Source: Panorpa germanica (lineage: Eukaryota; Arthropoda; Insecta; Mecoptera; Panorpidae). Taken from it: a stretch of DNA of 64,000 nt. The notes under the pieces were generated by a model. The model saw only the letters and a list, made by a program, of their open reading frames with translations, ran no database searches and was not told the origin of the DNA. Below, one piece after another: positions 44,501 to 55,557 of the stretch. Position 1 is the first letter of the stretch. Every line of letters starts with the position of its first letter. Location: assembly GCA_963678705.1 (NCBI GenBank), contig OY783218.1, forward strand, positions 12,844,152 to 12,908,151. The letters are read 5' to 3'. The translations under genes and the position numbers were made by a program.

Positions 44501-47404
44501 AAAATATATTTTAGGTAAAATAGAAGATAAATTTTTTACTTATAGAAATTCATTTTTATATAAATTATTAAAAATAGATTCATTTTTATTTTCAATACAC
44601 ACATTTATGTATTCACTAAAACAGAATTACATATATGTAAGGTTTATTAATTGTTACATAACATTTTTTAAGTTATTACATAACAAAAGCTATCTCACGA
44701 CATAAATTTACATTTTCTGAGCTTAATAAAGCTTTTTATGCAAGATTATATAATGTTACATATTAAACTAATATATTAGTAACTGTTTTGTCCTTAATGT
44801 CCTTTGTGTTTATTTAATAACAATGGAACAGAATTACATTTCACTTCGATAAGTAAAATATTTTACGTTAAAGAATACAAGAGTGTTATAGGGGTATCCG
44901 TTACGTATCAATAACTACATTAATGACAGAAAATTGACAAAAATACCTAATTTATTTAAAATTGTTCAATGTCTACCTTTTGAGAGCCACAGTACCAAAT
45001 TTAGGCTATAAACTTAAGAGACAATGGATGAGCGGATCAAAAAAAACGACTAGATACAATACAAATGTACAATATTTTAATGTGGCACAAGATTAGTATA
45101 ATCTGTAGACACTGTCGAATTTATGTAAGGGCACTCTCTATTTGCTTTATTAGGGGTAGAGTCCATTTGCCATCGACCGATTCACCATCTCATGGGGCCC
45201 TCATTTAATTAATGCCCACAATTTAACAATTTTTCAAACTTTTATATTATAGTTCTCTACATTACTCTCTTAGCTTTTGGTGCCATCTGTTGGTGAAAGC
45301 CCAAATTAAGTTCAAGGCCATATAATCCACCTGTCATCTTTAATCTGTAAACAACGAACACCATACACTACAAAATGGTTTGTGATGCCGACAAGAAAGA
45401 GATAACACTAACTAATTATTATTTTTTTCTATATACAATGTATATACATGTTGAACGAGATAGCTATATGTAATTAATTACTCGCGGTATCAGCCTTAAT
45501 ATTTTGCTATCAAAGCGATTTAGAGTGATGTAATTTTTGTGATATAACAACTTGATCGCCATGACAGGCCAAGAACCACATGGTTATACTACACAAAGCA
45601 GTGAGGGAATAATATTCGCTCACTGTGTAGGAGAATACGTCAAGAGTAAGACCATTTGAAAATTAATTTCAAAATTATATGAGTTTTTGAGTGTTTTAAT
45701 GAGTGATTTTGTGACTTTATAATAAGTTTTAATCAAAAATAATAATTTAACAGTTTTGTATTTGTTTTTGTATCAAGGTATGTTTAAATGTTTATTATTT
45801 TTATATATTTTTGACGTGTATTTTGATTTCTTTGTTAACTGACATAACAAATGTCATTGGCTTGTACTCGGCGTGGCAATATTATTATCTACATTTTTAT
45901 TATTTTTTCAAATAATTCTATTACTTGTAATAATAATATTATATACAAAATAATACTATTATTTAGTTTTATATAATTGTCATTTTTTAATAAAATTTGA
46001 ATATTTTATAAATCTAAAATTACATAACAACTGTGATGTAATCAAAATCATCGCGCCACCGAATTTAAATGTTTTTCTTAAAATAATGTTCACTTAAATG
46101 TGTTATATAATAAATAATATATCATTTATATAAAATTATCGAAAAATAGTATTTATTTTTATAAATTAATTACTTTCAATTAATATCTATATCGATAGTC
46201 GTACCATTTCAAAAACAATACGTAACTTCATTTTATATAACCGTAATTTTATGGCAATAATAATTTTTTTTCTGAATTGTAATTACTAAAATACGTAATC
46301 AGTCTGTTTTATATAATACGTAAATGATTCATTTTATAAATTGAATACATTACTCATTATATTTCTTTGAAGTTAAAGAACTTTTTAAAATACAAGCAAA
46401 ATTCTAATGAATTTTTGTTATGGTTCAAAGATTTGAATCTTTTTTCGTTATACAAATTATTTTTTCTCTAGAAATTATACCATATGCAAAAAAACAATAA
46501 TTACTTTATAATTAATATACCTATTGTTATTTTATAATTTTACATTTTACAATATTTCTTTGTAGTCTGCGTTTACGCGAGGTCAATAACATTTATAAAG
46601 TACTACGTTTTTAGCAAACGGACAATATTCACGGTCACTTTTATAAATACAATTTTTATATGTTTTTTTTTAACCAAATTCAACTTGTTTCGTAGATTTT
46701 TAACGGTGGTCATTAGTAAATATTTATACTTCTATTAAAACAAGGTTCTTAATCGTTAATGTTATATTTTATTAATTAATTGGGTACTTCTTCTTTTTAT
46801 TTAATTTATTATTATTATGTAAGTTCTTATAAAGTGTTATAATCTTACGGAATCTTATTAGGCAGCGGTGTGATCCACATTTATAAAGCATTAACACCAA
46901 TGCATCTACCACCATAGGAAGAGGTTCTCGGTGATAACACTAATATCAGAAATAAGGGGATGTAAAATTAAATAAATTTTGAATAGAATTTTCGACATAT
47001 GTTAATACTTTATAGCAGTATTTCCTCCAAGATCTGGGTTTTTTATTGGATTCTGGGTTGATAGGTTTTTCATTAATCTTCGGTACTATTACTATTACTA
47101 CTTAACAATAAAATAGATTTAAATTTAGTTGTGGAAAATTAAAAATAACTTTAGATAGGATACAAGATAGTTTTGACTAGGTACAACTAATTCCACATAG
47201 GTGCTTCTCAAAAAAAAGGAATTTCTACTTTCTATTCCTAACCGATAAAACAAATGAAGGATGCTAGGTTTTTTCTGAGTTTTTTTAAGTTGTAATATAG
47301 GTTTATTTTAATTTGTGAGCGAATACATACACAGTTATAAATAAGTGAATTTTATTACGACTTAAGGTCTAAACATACTACACCGTATCCTGTATATATG
47401 TGTA

Positions 47405-48047
47405 TATTATTATTATTAATTGTTTATTGTTCGCCTTTCGGCTTTACAATCTACATTCTTAAATACATTTCATATACTTCAACTTACAATTAAATTTACA
47501 TTATTCTAGACCTTTTTATTTCCAAAAGTACTTTCTGCTTCTTCTTCTCTTGACCCTCTTCCTTCATTTTCCCTAGTCTTCCTTCTGTACTGGTCTATTC
47601 CCTAGTCTATTTTTCTGGGCTGAAGTTTAACTGTTTCCTCGCTACTTCTTTCTTTCTCCTGCTTCCCTTCACTACCTCTTTTAGTACTTCCTTTCTCTTC
47701 CTGTTTCTTGTGCAACCCAGCCACCAGCTTATTTATTCTCTTGTTTTTTCTTTCCTTCTTACTATTTCCGCCATCCACCTCTTTCCTTCACTGCCTCCCT
47801 TTAATAGCTGGCCAATATTCCTTTCGCTCGCTACTTTTTCCTTACACTCAAACTTAATGTGCTCCAGTGTTTCGTCCTCCGCTCCGCACACTCTACACTT
47901 TCTTTCCTCACTACTTTCCCAGTATCTGTTTCCTTTTTCCTCATTTCCCAATCTAAACCTTCCTATGTGTTTTATGTCTTTTTCTATAAGGTACTGAGGC
48001 ACATTATTTTCCCATAACCTTTTATATCTTATATTGTAATTGCTTTA
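47405..48047 (-). mobile_element. Non-LTR retrotransposon 3' fragment with partial ORF, minus strand
   Basis: The minus strand encodes an 89-residue reading frame (48002-47733) starting MPQYLIEKDIKHIGRFRLGN and containing the zinc knuckle CRVCGAEDETLEHIKFEC (CX2CX8HX4C) typical of the region behind the reverse transcriptase of I/R1/Jockey-like elements. The 3' end carries the GCCGAAAGGC hairpin (complement of 47433-47442) and a TAATAATA-type tail at 47405-47432. It is nearly identical to the copy at 56849 but lacks 9 bp after CTAAACCTT and is 5'-truncated at about 48045. The + strand ORF at 47710-47997 is a shadow. Confidence 0.8.
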
Positions 48048-48049
48048 TA

Positions 48050-49315
48050 TATGTGTATATATATGTATTTCTATTCAACAATACCTAATTAACAAGATGA
48101 AGCTCTAAATCATCCAAATTAATACAAGGAAATAAAATATTCAGAACTTAAATTAGTCACAATAATTTATTTACTTTGACTTTTGCTTTATTGGCTTTCC
48201 CATAAATTTATCACGTAATTTAAATAATAAAAGAGTGGGGCATTTAACTAACATTTCTGATATTTTTTTTTTTTTAATAACTGACTATATTCTGGGCTGT
48301 CATAAAATTTCAGCATTCTCTTCATTAATTTAATAAGGACACCCCGTGGCTAATTAGTACTGCAGGAAGTAATCGTTATGCAGTGACGCAGGCTCTTGGT
48401 CCTTAAGGAGCAAGACGCAAAACCATTTACGTCAATAATCGATTTTTCTCAATCACTTACCCTTCACAGCTCTTGTCAAATTCTAACTACGTAACTATAA
48501 TGTGTGTTGTCGATGATTTCCTCTGACGTACTGAACCCTACGCATCAGATTTTAATTAACGGAAACTAATGAATGAACGGTTCTGAAGTATATGACGTAT
48601 CTGCTCACGTCATATTTTATCCATAATACACCTCCATTCCATATGTGCTTTATTAACAAATAAATAGAGATATCACAATAGTGAATTTAATATCTTTTCA
48701 ATTTTTATTAAATTGAAATTGACTGCTACAATGACACATGTTCATCTTGTTATATAATATTGATGATGTGTGATGAAAAATGACTGTTATCAAAACCAAA
48801 TCCGCATCTGACACTTGTAGTGTAGTGGTATATTTGATATCATGGATATGCTTCTCTTAGTGGTTTTATCTGTTATAAAAAATGTTATAAAAAAATTCTT
48901 TCATATGAAAACTATGTTAGTTAATTTCCAATTTTATATAAACATCATCCCTTACTTAAAATGAAATTCCGCGACATGGAAAAAACCGCTTTTAGCGACC
49001 AAACTTGATCCTCTATCTTCTATAAATTAAAAGGCTAAAATTCTCGGCGATTCAACATAAAAAGGGAATCCTGCTTGAAATCTATGATAAATTTACACTG
49101 GATAGGTTTGAATATGTGACACATTTCTGTTAGATAATACAAAATCTATGTCTAAAGTATTCTGATTAAAATTAGAATGGTGTTACCTAATTTTTCATAC
49201 TAAATTTTCTTAAAAAAAGTGTGAAAATGTTTATGGCATACATGTTCTTTTACCAGCTGTATTTAAGGAGTCTTGTGTTTATCAGAAAGTAAAACATAAA
49301 ACACAATATAAATTG
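48050..49315. other. AT-rich intergenic DNA
   Basis: No gene supported. A short less AT-rich patch at 48340-48430 (CCCCGTGGCTAATTAGTACT) might be a SINE relic but lacks a convincing box B. Confidence 0.35.
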
Positions 49316-49486
49316 TATAGTTCAAATTACGAGAGTTCGGCGGCGACTCATACTTAAAACAAGTTGTGGGGTATAAACTGTCGATATAACTAAAAAGCAC
49401 TGATTCACATATTTTTCTATAATTTATATAGATACGATTTATACCGCTCTTAAAACCTCTTTTAAGTAAAAGTATTATAGCAACAT
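49316..49486. mobile_element. TATAGTTCAAATTACGAGAGTT MITE copy, right end worn
   Basis: Starts TATAGTTCAAATTACGAGAG and shares with 54356-54559 the order CGAnTCAnTGATACTTAAAAC, a central AAAAGCACTnATTCAC-like part and CTCTTAnAAnCCnCTTTTAAG. The right terminal repeat has decayed. Confidence 0.55.
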
Positions 49487-50608
49487 TATAATGAATAATT
49501 TTCTTAAATAATTATATCACTTTCTTTTGATAATCTAATGGTATATAAGTATCATATCCTAATTGGGTGAAGTCCATGACTTTGGGTTATCTGGGGATTT
49601 CGTAGTATCAGAGTTAATAGTTTACATCAGCAATAAAATAAAAACAGTTTTTATTAGCGCAGAATACCACAAGGAAATTAGCACTATTGTATAATAAATT
49701 GAAATTTAAACTAAAACAAAATGAAGATAACAGACACAAGGTGATTACGAAAATAATATGATGTATTTAACTATAAATTTATCTAGAAAATATTTTCGGT
49801 AAAAAGGGCGAAAAATAAAAAAAATATATTTTCAAAAATATTTTCGGAAGTAACATAGTCTTACTTTAAGTCTATATTTTAAGAAACTGTTATTTAAAAG
49901 AGTACAGCATTGGATTAAGTTTTTAATCATAGCAAAGTTTTTTATTTCTATCTAAGATTATATATGGTAAATTAAAGTTTTTTCTGCGCTCATTTTCTGA
50001 TTAATTTTAATAGCAGCCCCCAGCGCTCCTGCAACACACCCTTTCCATTTAACTCTACTTCTAGATGTAAGTTAGAGATTTCAAAAATGAAGGACTATTT
50101 AGCTCCTATCCAATATTTATCACAGGTTAATAAAATTTAAAAATTAGCCGTGCTGGTAGACATAACACTTCTACTCTTGAGTACGACATTTCCGAGTTAA
50201 AATCTCGAAACACCAGTGTATCTGATGTAAAATATACGTTAAATGATTACATAAAACAGTCGTTACAAAGTTTCACAATGTAATTCTGTGGTAATTATCA
50301 TTACAACACGATCAGGTATTGAAAAATCTCAATAAATCTTGCGAAAATGATAATTCTATATATTCATTTCATTTCACAGATAATGAACTAATCAGATAGA
50401 TAGAGACAGATTGCTTTGTTTTACGAAATTTTCATTGTATATACATAATAACGAGTTAATGCTCGTAAATCCTGGATTGTAATATAATGGCGCAGTTATG
50501 CAGTGTTTATGGGATTTTATATCAGATGTAATGCTTTAAAAACGTATTTTATTATTTTTGAACTCACGATTTGATTTTTCTATTCATTGTTTTATGTAAT
50601 GTGCTTAC

Positions 50609-50639
50609 CGGACGGCATGTCGTAATAGTCCACAATCAT
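50609..50639 (-). CDS. Candidate first coding exon of the antisense gene
   Basis: On the minus strand ATG at 50639 opens MIVDYYDMPS plus one base, then a good donor CCGTCCG|GTAAGC. Upstream to about 50670 the sequence is CG-rich for this region and would be a short 5' UTR, and a TATAAAA box lies at 50691-50698 at the spacing expected of a TATA promoter (about 30 bp from the inferred start). Joined to 33830-33892, 24435-24496 and 8981-9061 it gives exactly 79 codons including the stop. The + strand ORF at 50571-50762 is antisense to it and not supported. It may instead be the relic of a repeat. Confidence 0.3.
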
Positions 50640-50690
50640 GATCCAGTGGCGGCACGTTCTAATGGGATACCCTTACTAAAATATGATTTC

Positions 50691-50698
50691 GTTTTATA
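50691..50698 (-). promoter_or_regulatory. Candidate TATA box for the antisense gene
   Basis: TATAAAAC on the minus strand, about 30 bp upstream of the CG-rich candidate first exon. TATA-like strings are common in AT-rich DNA, so the position counts more than the motif. Confidence 0.25.
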
Positions 50699-51035
50699 CT
50701 ATACTATCTGCTATACTCTGCTAATAAGAAATTTGAATAATATTTTTTATATCTTTAGATAATTTTGTCTTTGACATAGAAACGCTGCGAAATTTTGTCG
50801 GGTCGGGTTCATCTTATTGACTACCACGCAGAGGTGAATCGAGTGCGGACAAACCAGTGTGTAAAATGTTTTATCTATTAAACTTATTAAACATAAGTAA
50901 AAGTTTTAGTGTAAGCGATTGATTTTATTAAGCAAAATAATTGAAAAACGTAGCTCAGTATTTAGAGGTTGGTATTTGCATTTTTAATCAAATATAAGCA
51001 AAGATAAATAAAATATTAAACCTATACGTTTATAA

Positions 51036-51524
51036 TGGGCTTATGTAGTCATATCTCAGAGGTCGATTTTTCAATTGTTGATTGAACTTGATGTTAATAA
51101 ATGTGTATTGACGTTACTATTTTATTAAATATCTAAATGTTGACGGAGATATAGCAATTAAAAATTTGAATTGTAGTTTTTTTATACAGAAATCGGTCAT
51201 ATTTATGACGTATCCACGTAGTGGGATAGATCAGTGCAGTCAGATTGATAACCTGTAAACTTATCAGTTCTGTCATTAATATGCTATCTCTTTTATGTTG
51301 TGTTGTATAAAAGAGATAGCAACATAGCGGACGTGATGCCTCTTGTCTTGTATTGTTCTCTAACGTTAAATCCCTTTAATAATTATAGAGACAAAATTAC
51401 TTTTTTAATTGTTAATATCTCCTAACATATAAGGAGTTATTAAATAATTGGACATTTGAGGTTTTAGTAACCCACTTTATCAATATATAGTACAATTTTA
51501 TAACAACTAAGGTATAGGACACAA
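51036..51524 (+). mobile_element. GGGCTTGTGTCCT element, copy with internal replacement
   Basis: The left end TGGGCTTATGTAGTCAT, the TCGATTTTTCAATTGTTGAT block and the CATTTGAGGTTTTAGTAACC block match the copy at 31407-32012 in order. The stretch between about 51215 and 51350 does not match the other copies and contains a perfect hairpin (51282-51321). The right terminal repeat is worn (TAGGACACAACTTT). Confidence 0.7.
51282..51321. repeat. Perfect 15 bp hairpin nested in the DNA element
   Basis: TGCTATCTCTTTTAT, ten-base loop, then its exact inverse ATAAAAGAGATAGCA. It is absent from the other copies of the surrounding element. Confidence 0.9.
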
Positions 51525-52679
51525 CTTTAAATTTTTCATATTCAAATCTTAATGCATACGTTTCTAGAAATTAATTTCTACAGGTTCCATAGATTTTCTT
51601 CTCATAAATTTTTACCTTATAGATATCTTCATGTATCTTACACCATTTCAACGAAATTTTTTCTGCATTATAATTATTTTTAATTGAATTTATAAGTTAT
51701 GTGATTCATTGAATTAGATAAAGCATATAATTTTATATATAACTGTATACTCAACTCAATGAAGTGGTCGATGATTTACGGAATAAAACTCATTGACAAT
51801 ATACACTATACAGTTTAGTTGATAATCATTTCTGGAAACCAGTTATAGTAATTGAGGCGCCACTGGTATATTTATAAAGGATTACATAACCTATAAAGTC
51901 GCATAACAAGAGTGAACCAATGACAGATATCCGTGCGATTTGTATCGTACGGGTTGGGGACTAAACACTCGCGTAACACATTCATTGACGTTTGTCTTTA
52001 CTGGCTACTAATACGTATTAAACAATCAATAGCTTCATGCTATACAAATTATTAATATATTTCATGTGTTAGAAATGGATTAACTTATGAGACATAAGTG
52101 TTTTCTGAATAGGCAGCGAAATCCGTCATCAATTCGTACATTTTGATCAACAATTATACTTTTTTTTAACGATTTCAACAGCTAGGTTATAGCTCGCATT
52201 GTAATATAATATTTGTGTATTTTGTAGATTTCTTTATTTATATAGTTAGGATATTTTTTTATTATTTATTTGTTTACCATTTGGTGAGCTAATTATTTGC
52301 TAGTCATGGAATACATACATTTGAATTTGAATTTTTTTTAGGTTAAACAAATCGCTATTCGGACGCCATCTTTATTATAAGGGTGTAATATGAATTTTTG
52401 TTTAGCTTGAAAACTAAAACTGACACAAAAATTTTGTGAAAAGCTTTTTTGTATATAATAATATTATATATACGAAGAAACGAAATTTACATAATCTTTT
52501 AGATAAACTATAATATTTTTTATGTAAAATAGACATGTATTAATCCAGGTTATGACTAATAAGCATTATCAGTTTTATTTTTGTATTTAATTATCGATTT
52601 TAGTTACAACTACATAAGAATGATTGATAATGTATAACTGTGGATTATGTAAATATATCTTTCGACACTTATATGTAAT

Positions 52680-52684
<5 letters not shown>

Positions 52685-52768
<84 letters not shown>
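52685..52768. repeat. (TA)n microsatellite, 84 bp
   Basis: Uninterrupted TA dinucleotides; the minus-strand ORF across it translates to YIYI repeats and is not a gene. Confidence 0.95.
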
Positions 52769-52769
<1 letters not shown>

Positions 52770-54236
52770 CTATGTTTAAGCGCAATTCCATGTCGTTTCA
52801 TTTTGCCATCTAACCCCTTTCACTATTTAATTTTCACATTTTCACATAGTGCGCTAGATTTTCATTATTTTTTATTTTTCAACTGTATTTTCCCCTATTT
52901 CCTTCTTCATAAACTACTACATACACAGACCTAGACCGCATTGCAGAACTAAACAATACGTTATTACTAGCCCCCACTTCTCCCCCTACCATTCTCTCCC
53001 ACTCTCACTCTTCCTAAAATATATTCAACCCTATTTTATCACGTACTGGACTAAAAACAGTTTTGATTTATTAGAAGTGAAAAATAAAACGATATATTTT
53101 ATGTAAATATATAGGAAGTGAAGTGTAAAATGGGCAGTCCTATAGTTAATTAATAATGTATAAATGACGTTAATTATAGCCGTATACAGCGACAATGGTG
53201 GATTATGAATGGGTAGAAATTACGTGAAATAAAAGGTTATTATTGAAAAAACAACAGGACTTAAAGAAAAAAATACGTTCCATCAAAGAGAGATTTTCTT
53301 ATTAGCTATTAAGCATAAAGAAGCTGTACAAATGGATATAACAGAATTAATATATAAATTTATTAAATAAGGAGTAACCTCGATTTAACGACCCTCTATA
53401 TAACAGGTTATGAATAAAACTAACTAAATGTTCGATTCAAGAACAACAGAAGGAGGAGGAGGCCCTAAGTCTAAAATTAATGACCCTAATGAACCTCACG
53501 TTATTGTTAGCGATATAGCACTCTAAGACACCGAGAACAACTCTGGTGCTGCTTTGATCGTGCTTCAGTCTTATCTTAACATAAACAACTCTGGTCTGCT
53601 CTGCTTGGTGTAGACAACTTCGAGAGTAACGTAATCTGAACTTTGGAAAGGGTTGTGACCCTTTTGCATCTGGTTTAAGACGACATTCGTTATATAATCA
53701 TTAGTTGAGCTACATCTTGCTTTGTATACAGTTCTTATATTTGTTAATAAATACTATTGTACCAATATTATGTTCGGCTTATGATTTGTAATTAGTAAAT
53801 CCTAATTATACTTACTTAATATTTTAGTAAGTACTACGGGCCCTATATATCTAAATACGCCACTGATTTGCATGCATATTTCATAGAATATTAAGTAAAT
53901 ACATTTTTTGTATATAACTGACAATTACAATGCAAATACCAAAGTATTATTAAAACAGAATGATAATATCGTATTTATGTAACTATTAATATCATCACCA
54001 TATAATATAATAATTATGGTTCGGTATGGTTTGGTTTGGTTGTATCAACATATCACATTACACAATCATTGTATGGATAGAGTAGAGTGCATTGCAGATT
54101 ATATAATTGTTAATTATAGGTTATAACAAGCTCTGTGAGGTCAAACATTTTATATGTGTATTCTGCGTAATAAAACTACAAATAACATGTATAGAAGCTA
54201 TTAAATGTCCACGCTTTGTTGTAATGTAAATATAAC

Positions 54237-54260
54237 ACACACACATACACACGTGCACAC
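54237..54260. repeat. (CA)n-rich tract with an E-box
   Basis: Imperfect ACAC tract interrupted by CACGTG at 54250-54255. Confidence 0.7.
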
Positions 54261-54355
54261 GCATATATCGCTTTTAATTGCAATAGTGACACAATTTAAA
54301 AGTCTTAATTTTGAATTTTTGCGGGAATCGTATCTTAAATACAAGTCAAGTAAAT

Positions 54356-54559
54356 TATAGTTCAAATTATGAGAGTTCGCCAGTCACTGATACTTAAAAC
54401 GTTGTTTCGTATAAATCTACTACACAATGAAAACGCACTCTTTTACTAATTTTTTTATAATGTATTTGGAAAGAATCATCATCGTATTGGACCTTCATAC
54501 TACTCTTATAATCCCTTTTAAGCATAAGTCACAGCCTAACTCTCGTAATTTGAACTATA
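54356..54559. mobile_element. MITE, 204 bp, ends TATAGTTCAAATTAYGAGAGTT
   Basis: The left end TATAGTTCAAATTATGAGAG is mirrored at the right by CTCTCGTAATTTGAACTATA. The TA at both extremes would fit a TA target duplication as made by Tc1/mariner transposases (inference). A second copy lies at 49316. No ORF. Confidence 0.75.
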
Positions 54560-54686
54560 TAAGACTTATTGTTGTGTATTTGCTCAGTAGCAAGCCTAGG
54601 CTGTAATATGTCATAGCTCTAGCGTACTGCACGACGCATAGACGTAATATTCTTTTAAAAATAACGGACTCGGCAGTCAATTTTGT

Positions 54687-54923
54687 TCATATTATTGAAC
54701 AACAGTCATTAGGTATACTGATTGAAATACTCTGATAACTCTCTTGCAGCAACAAACAATCTGCGGTTATGTTCTTTTCGATATTTGGATGAAGCCAATA
54801 CATTCTACGTCTAAAAGCGTATGTTATAATTACATCTTCTCCATCATTTGACATTTTCCCAATGAAAAAACATGCTTTCTCAATGCTAAACTTGAAAGAA
54901 ATGACCCTATTTGCAGCTTGCAT
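54687..54923 (-). pseudogene. Possible transposase-derived ORF remnant (PIF/Harbinger-like N-terminus?)
   Basis: A 78-residue minus-strand ORF (MQAANRVISF... at its start) of protein-like composition includes FRRRMYWLHPNIEKN, which resembles the R-x-Y-W-x-H/R-P segment near the N-terminus of Harbinger-type nucleases, followed by an LLLQESYQ segment. No DDE catalytic region follows, and the ORF ends in a short unrelated tail, so any such gene would be a remnant. The resemblance is by eye only. Confidence 0.25.
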
Positions 54924-55481
54924 GAACTGAGATGCAAAATACGTCTGACTTCAGCTGTCGTGGACAGTAGCCCTGAGCCACAACGTTATACATATATTAA
55001 GACAAATAAACCTTAAATACACGTAACTGTGTTTAAGGGAATAGTACAAATAAGCAAAGTTTCCAGGTGATTGCGACAAGTCACTAAACCTAAAATTTGA
55101 TTAGAGGCCCTTGTGGTCTTTTGAGTAAAAATTACACCCTCCGTTATTTAAGTAACCTTTTCCTTTTGTAAGTTCTCACCTTTATATACAAGCGAAATAG
55201 ACAGAGGTAGACTGGAAGTTCATGAAATTTCCAGAGCATTCCTTAGGGTCAATTGTGATTGAATCTTTAGTTGGATATTTAGTTCGCCTCTGTATATGGC
55301 GTACCCGCATACTATAATACTTATCACAAATAATGAATTTAATGGGATATTTATATATAACAATCAACATCATTTGAAATAATTTATTTTGGCCCCTATT
55401 TCCTGTCACTAACTTATTTGACCCCATAAAACCCATGAGTCACAAAAGTACAACTCAGTCATCATATTAATTTTACTAATT

Positions 55482-55483
<2 letters not shown>

Positions 55484-55553
<70 letters not shown>
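55484..55553. repeat. (TA)n microsatellite, about 70 bp
   Basis: Uninterrupted TA dinucleotides. Confidence 0.95.

Positions 55554-55557
<4 letters not shown>

Larger units (their letters stand above)
40709..47400. other. Extremely AT-rich region without supported genes
   Basis: Downstream of Pdp1; few recognisable repeats apart from the elements at 41019 and 41487. The ORF at 44445-44705 is Phe/Tyr/Ile/Leu-rich and typical of translated AT-rich DNA. Part of this could belong to a long Pdp1 3' UTR; AATAAA occurs repeatedly (for example near 44724). A patch at 45120-45360 is less AT-rich but shows no coding frame. Confidence 0.4.
51525..54355. other. Repeat-bearing intergenic DNA without a supported gene
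   Basis: Contains the long TA tract at 52685-52768 and a stretch at 53390-53780 that looks foreign (GC-richer, GAACAACTCTGGTGCTGCTT and related) but has no terminal repeats or ORF that I can assign. Confidence 0.35.

Noticed and set aside
44445..44705. 86-residue + strand ORF
   Set aside because: Phe/Tyr/Ile/Leu-rich translation typical of AT-rich DNA, no supporting signals.
47710..47997. + strand ORF of 95 residues, repeated at 57117-57413
   Set aside because: Duplicated only because the two LINE fragments are duplicated; the coding strand is minus.
50571..50762. + strand ORF with LCNVLTGRHVVIVHNHD segment
   Set aside because: Antisense to a better-formed minus-strand candidate exon with donor; no + strand splice sites or homology recognised.
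52610..52801. Minus-strand ORF reading YIYIYI
   Set aside because: It is a translation of the (TA)n microsatellite.
53390..53780. GC-richer stretch suspected to be a solo LTR
   Set aside because: No matching terminal repeat, target duplication or primer-binding site could be found.
55182..55436. Minus-strand ORF that looked faintly like a FLYWCH domain
   Set aside because: The required Cys, His and Trp spacing is absent.
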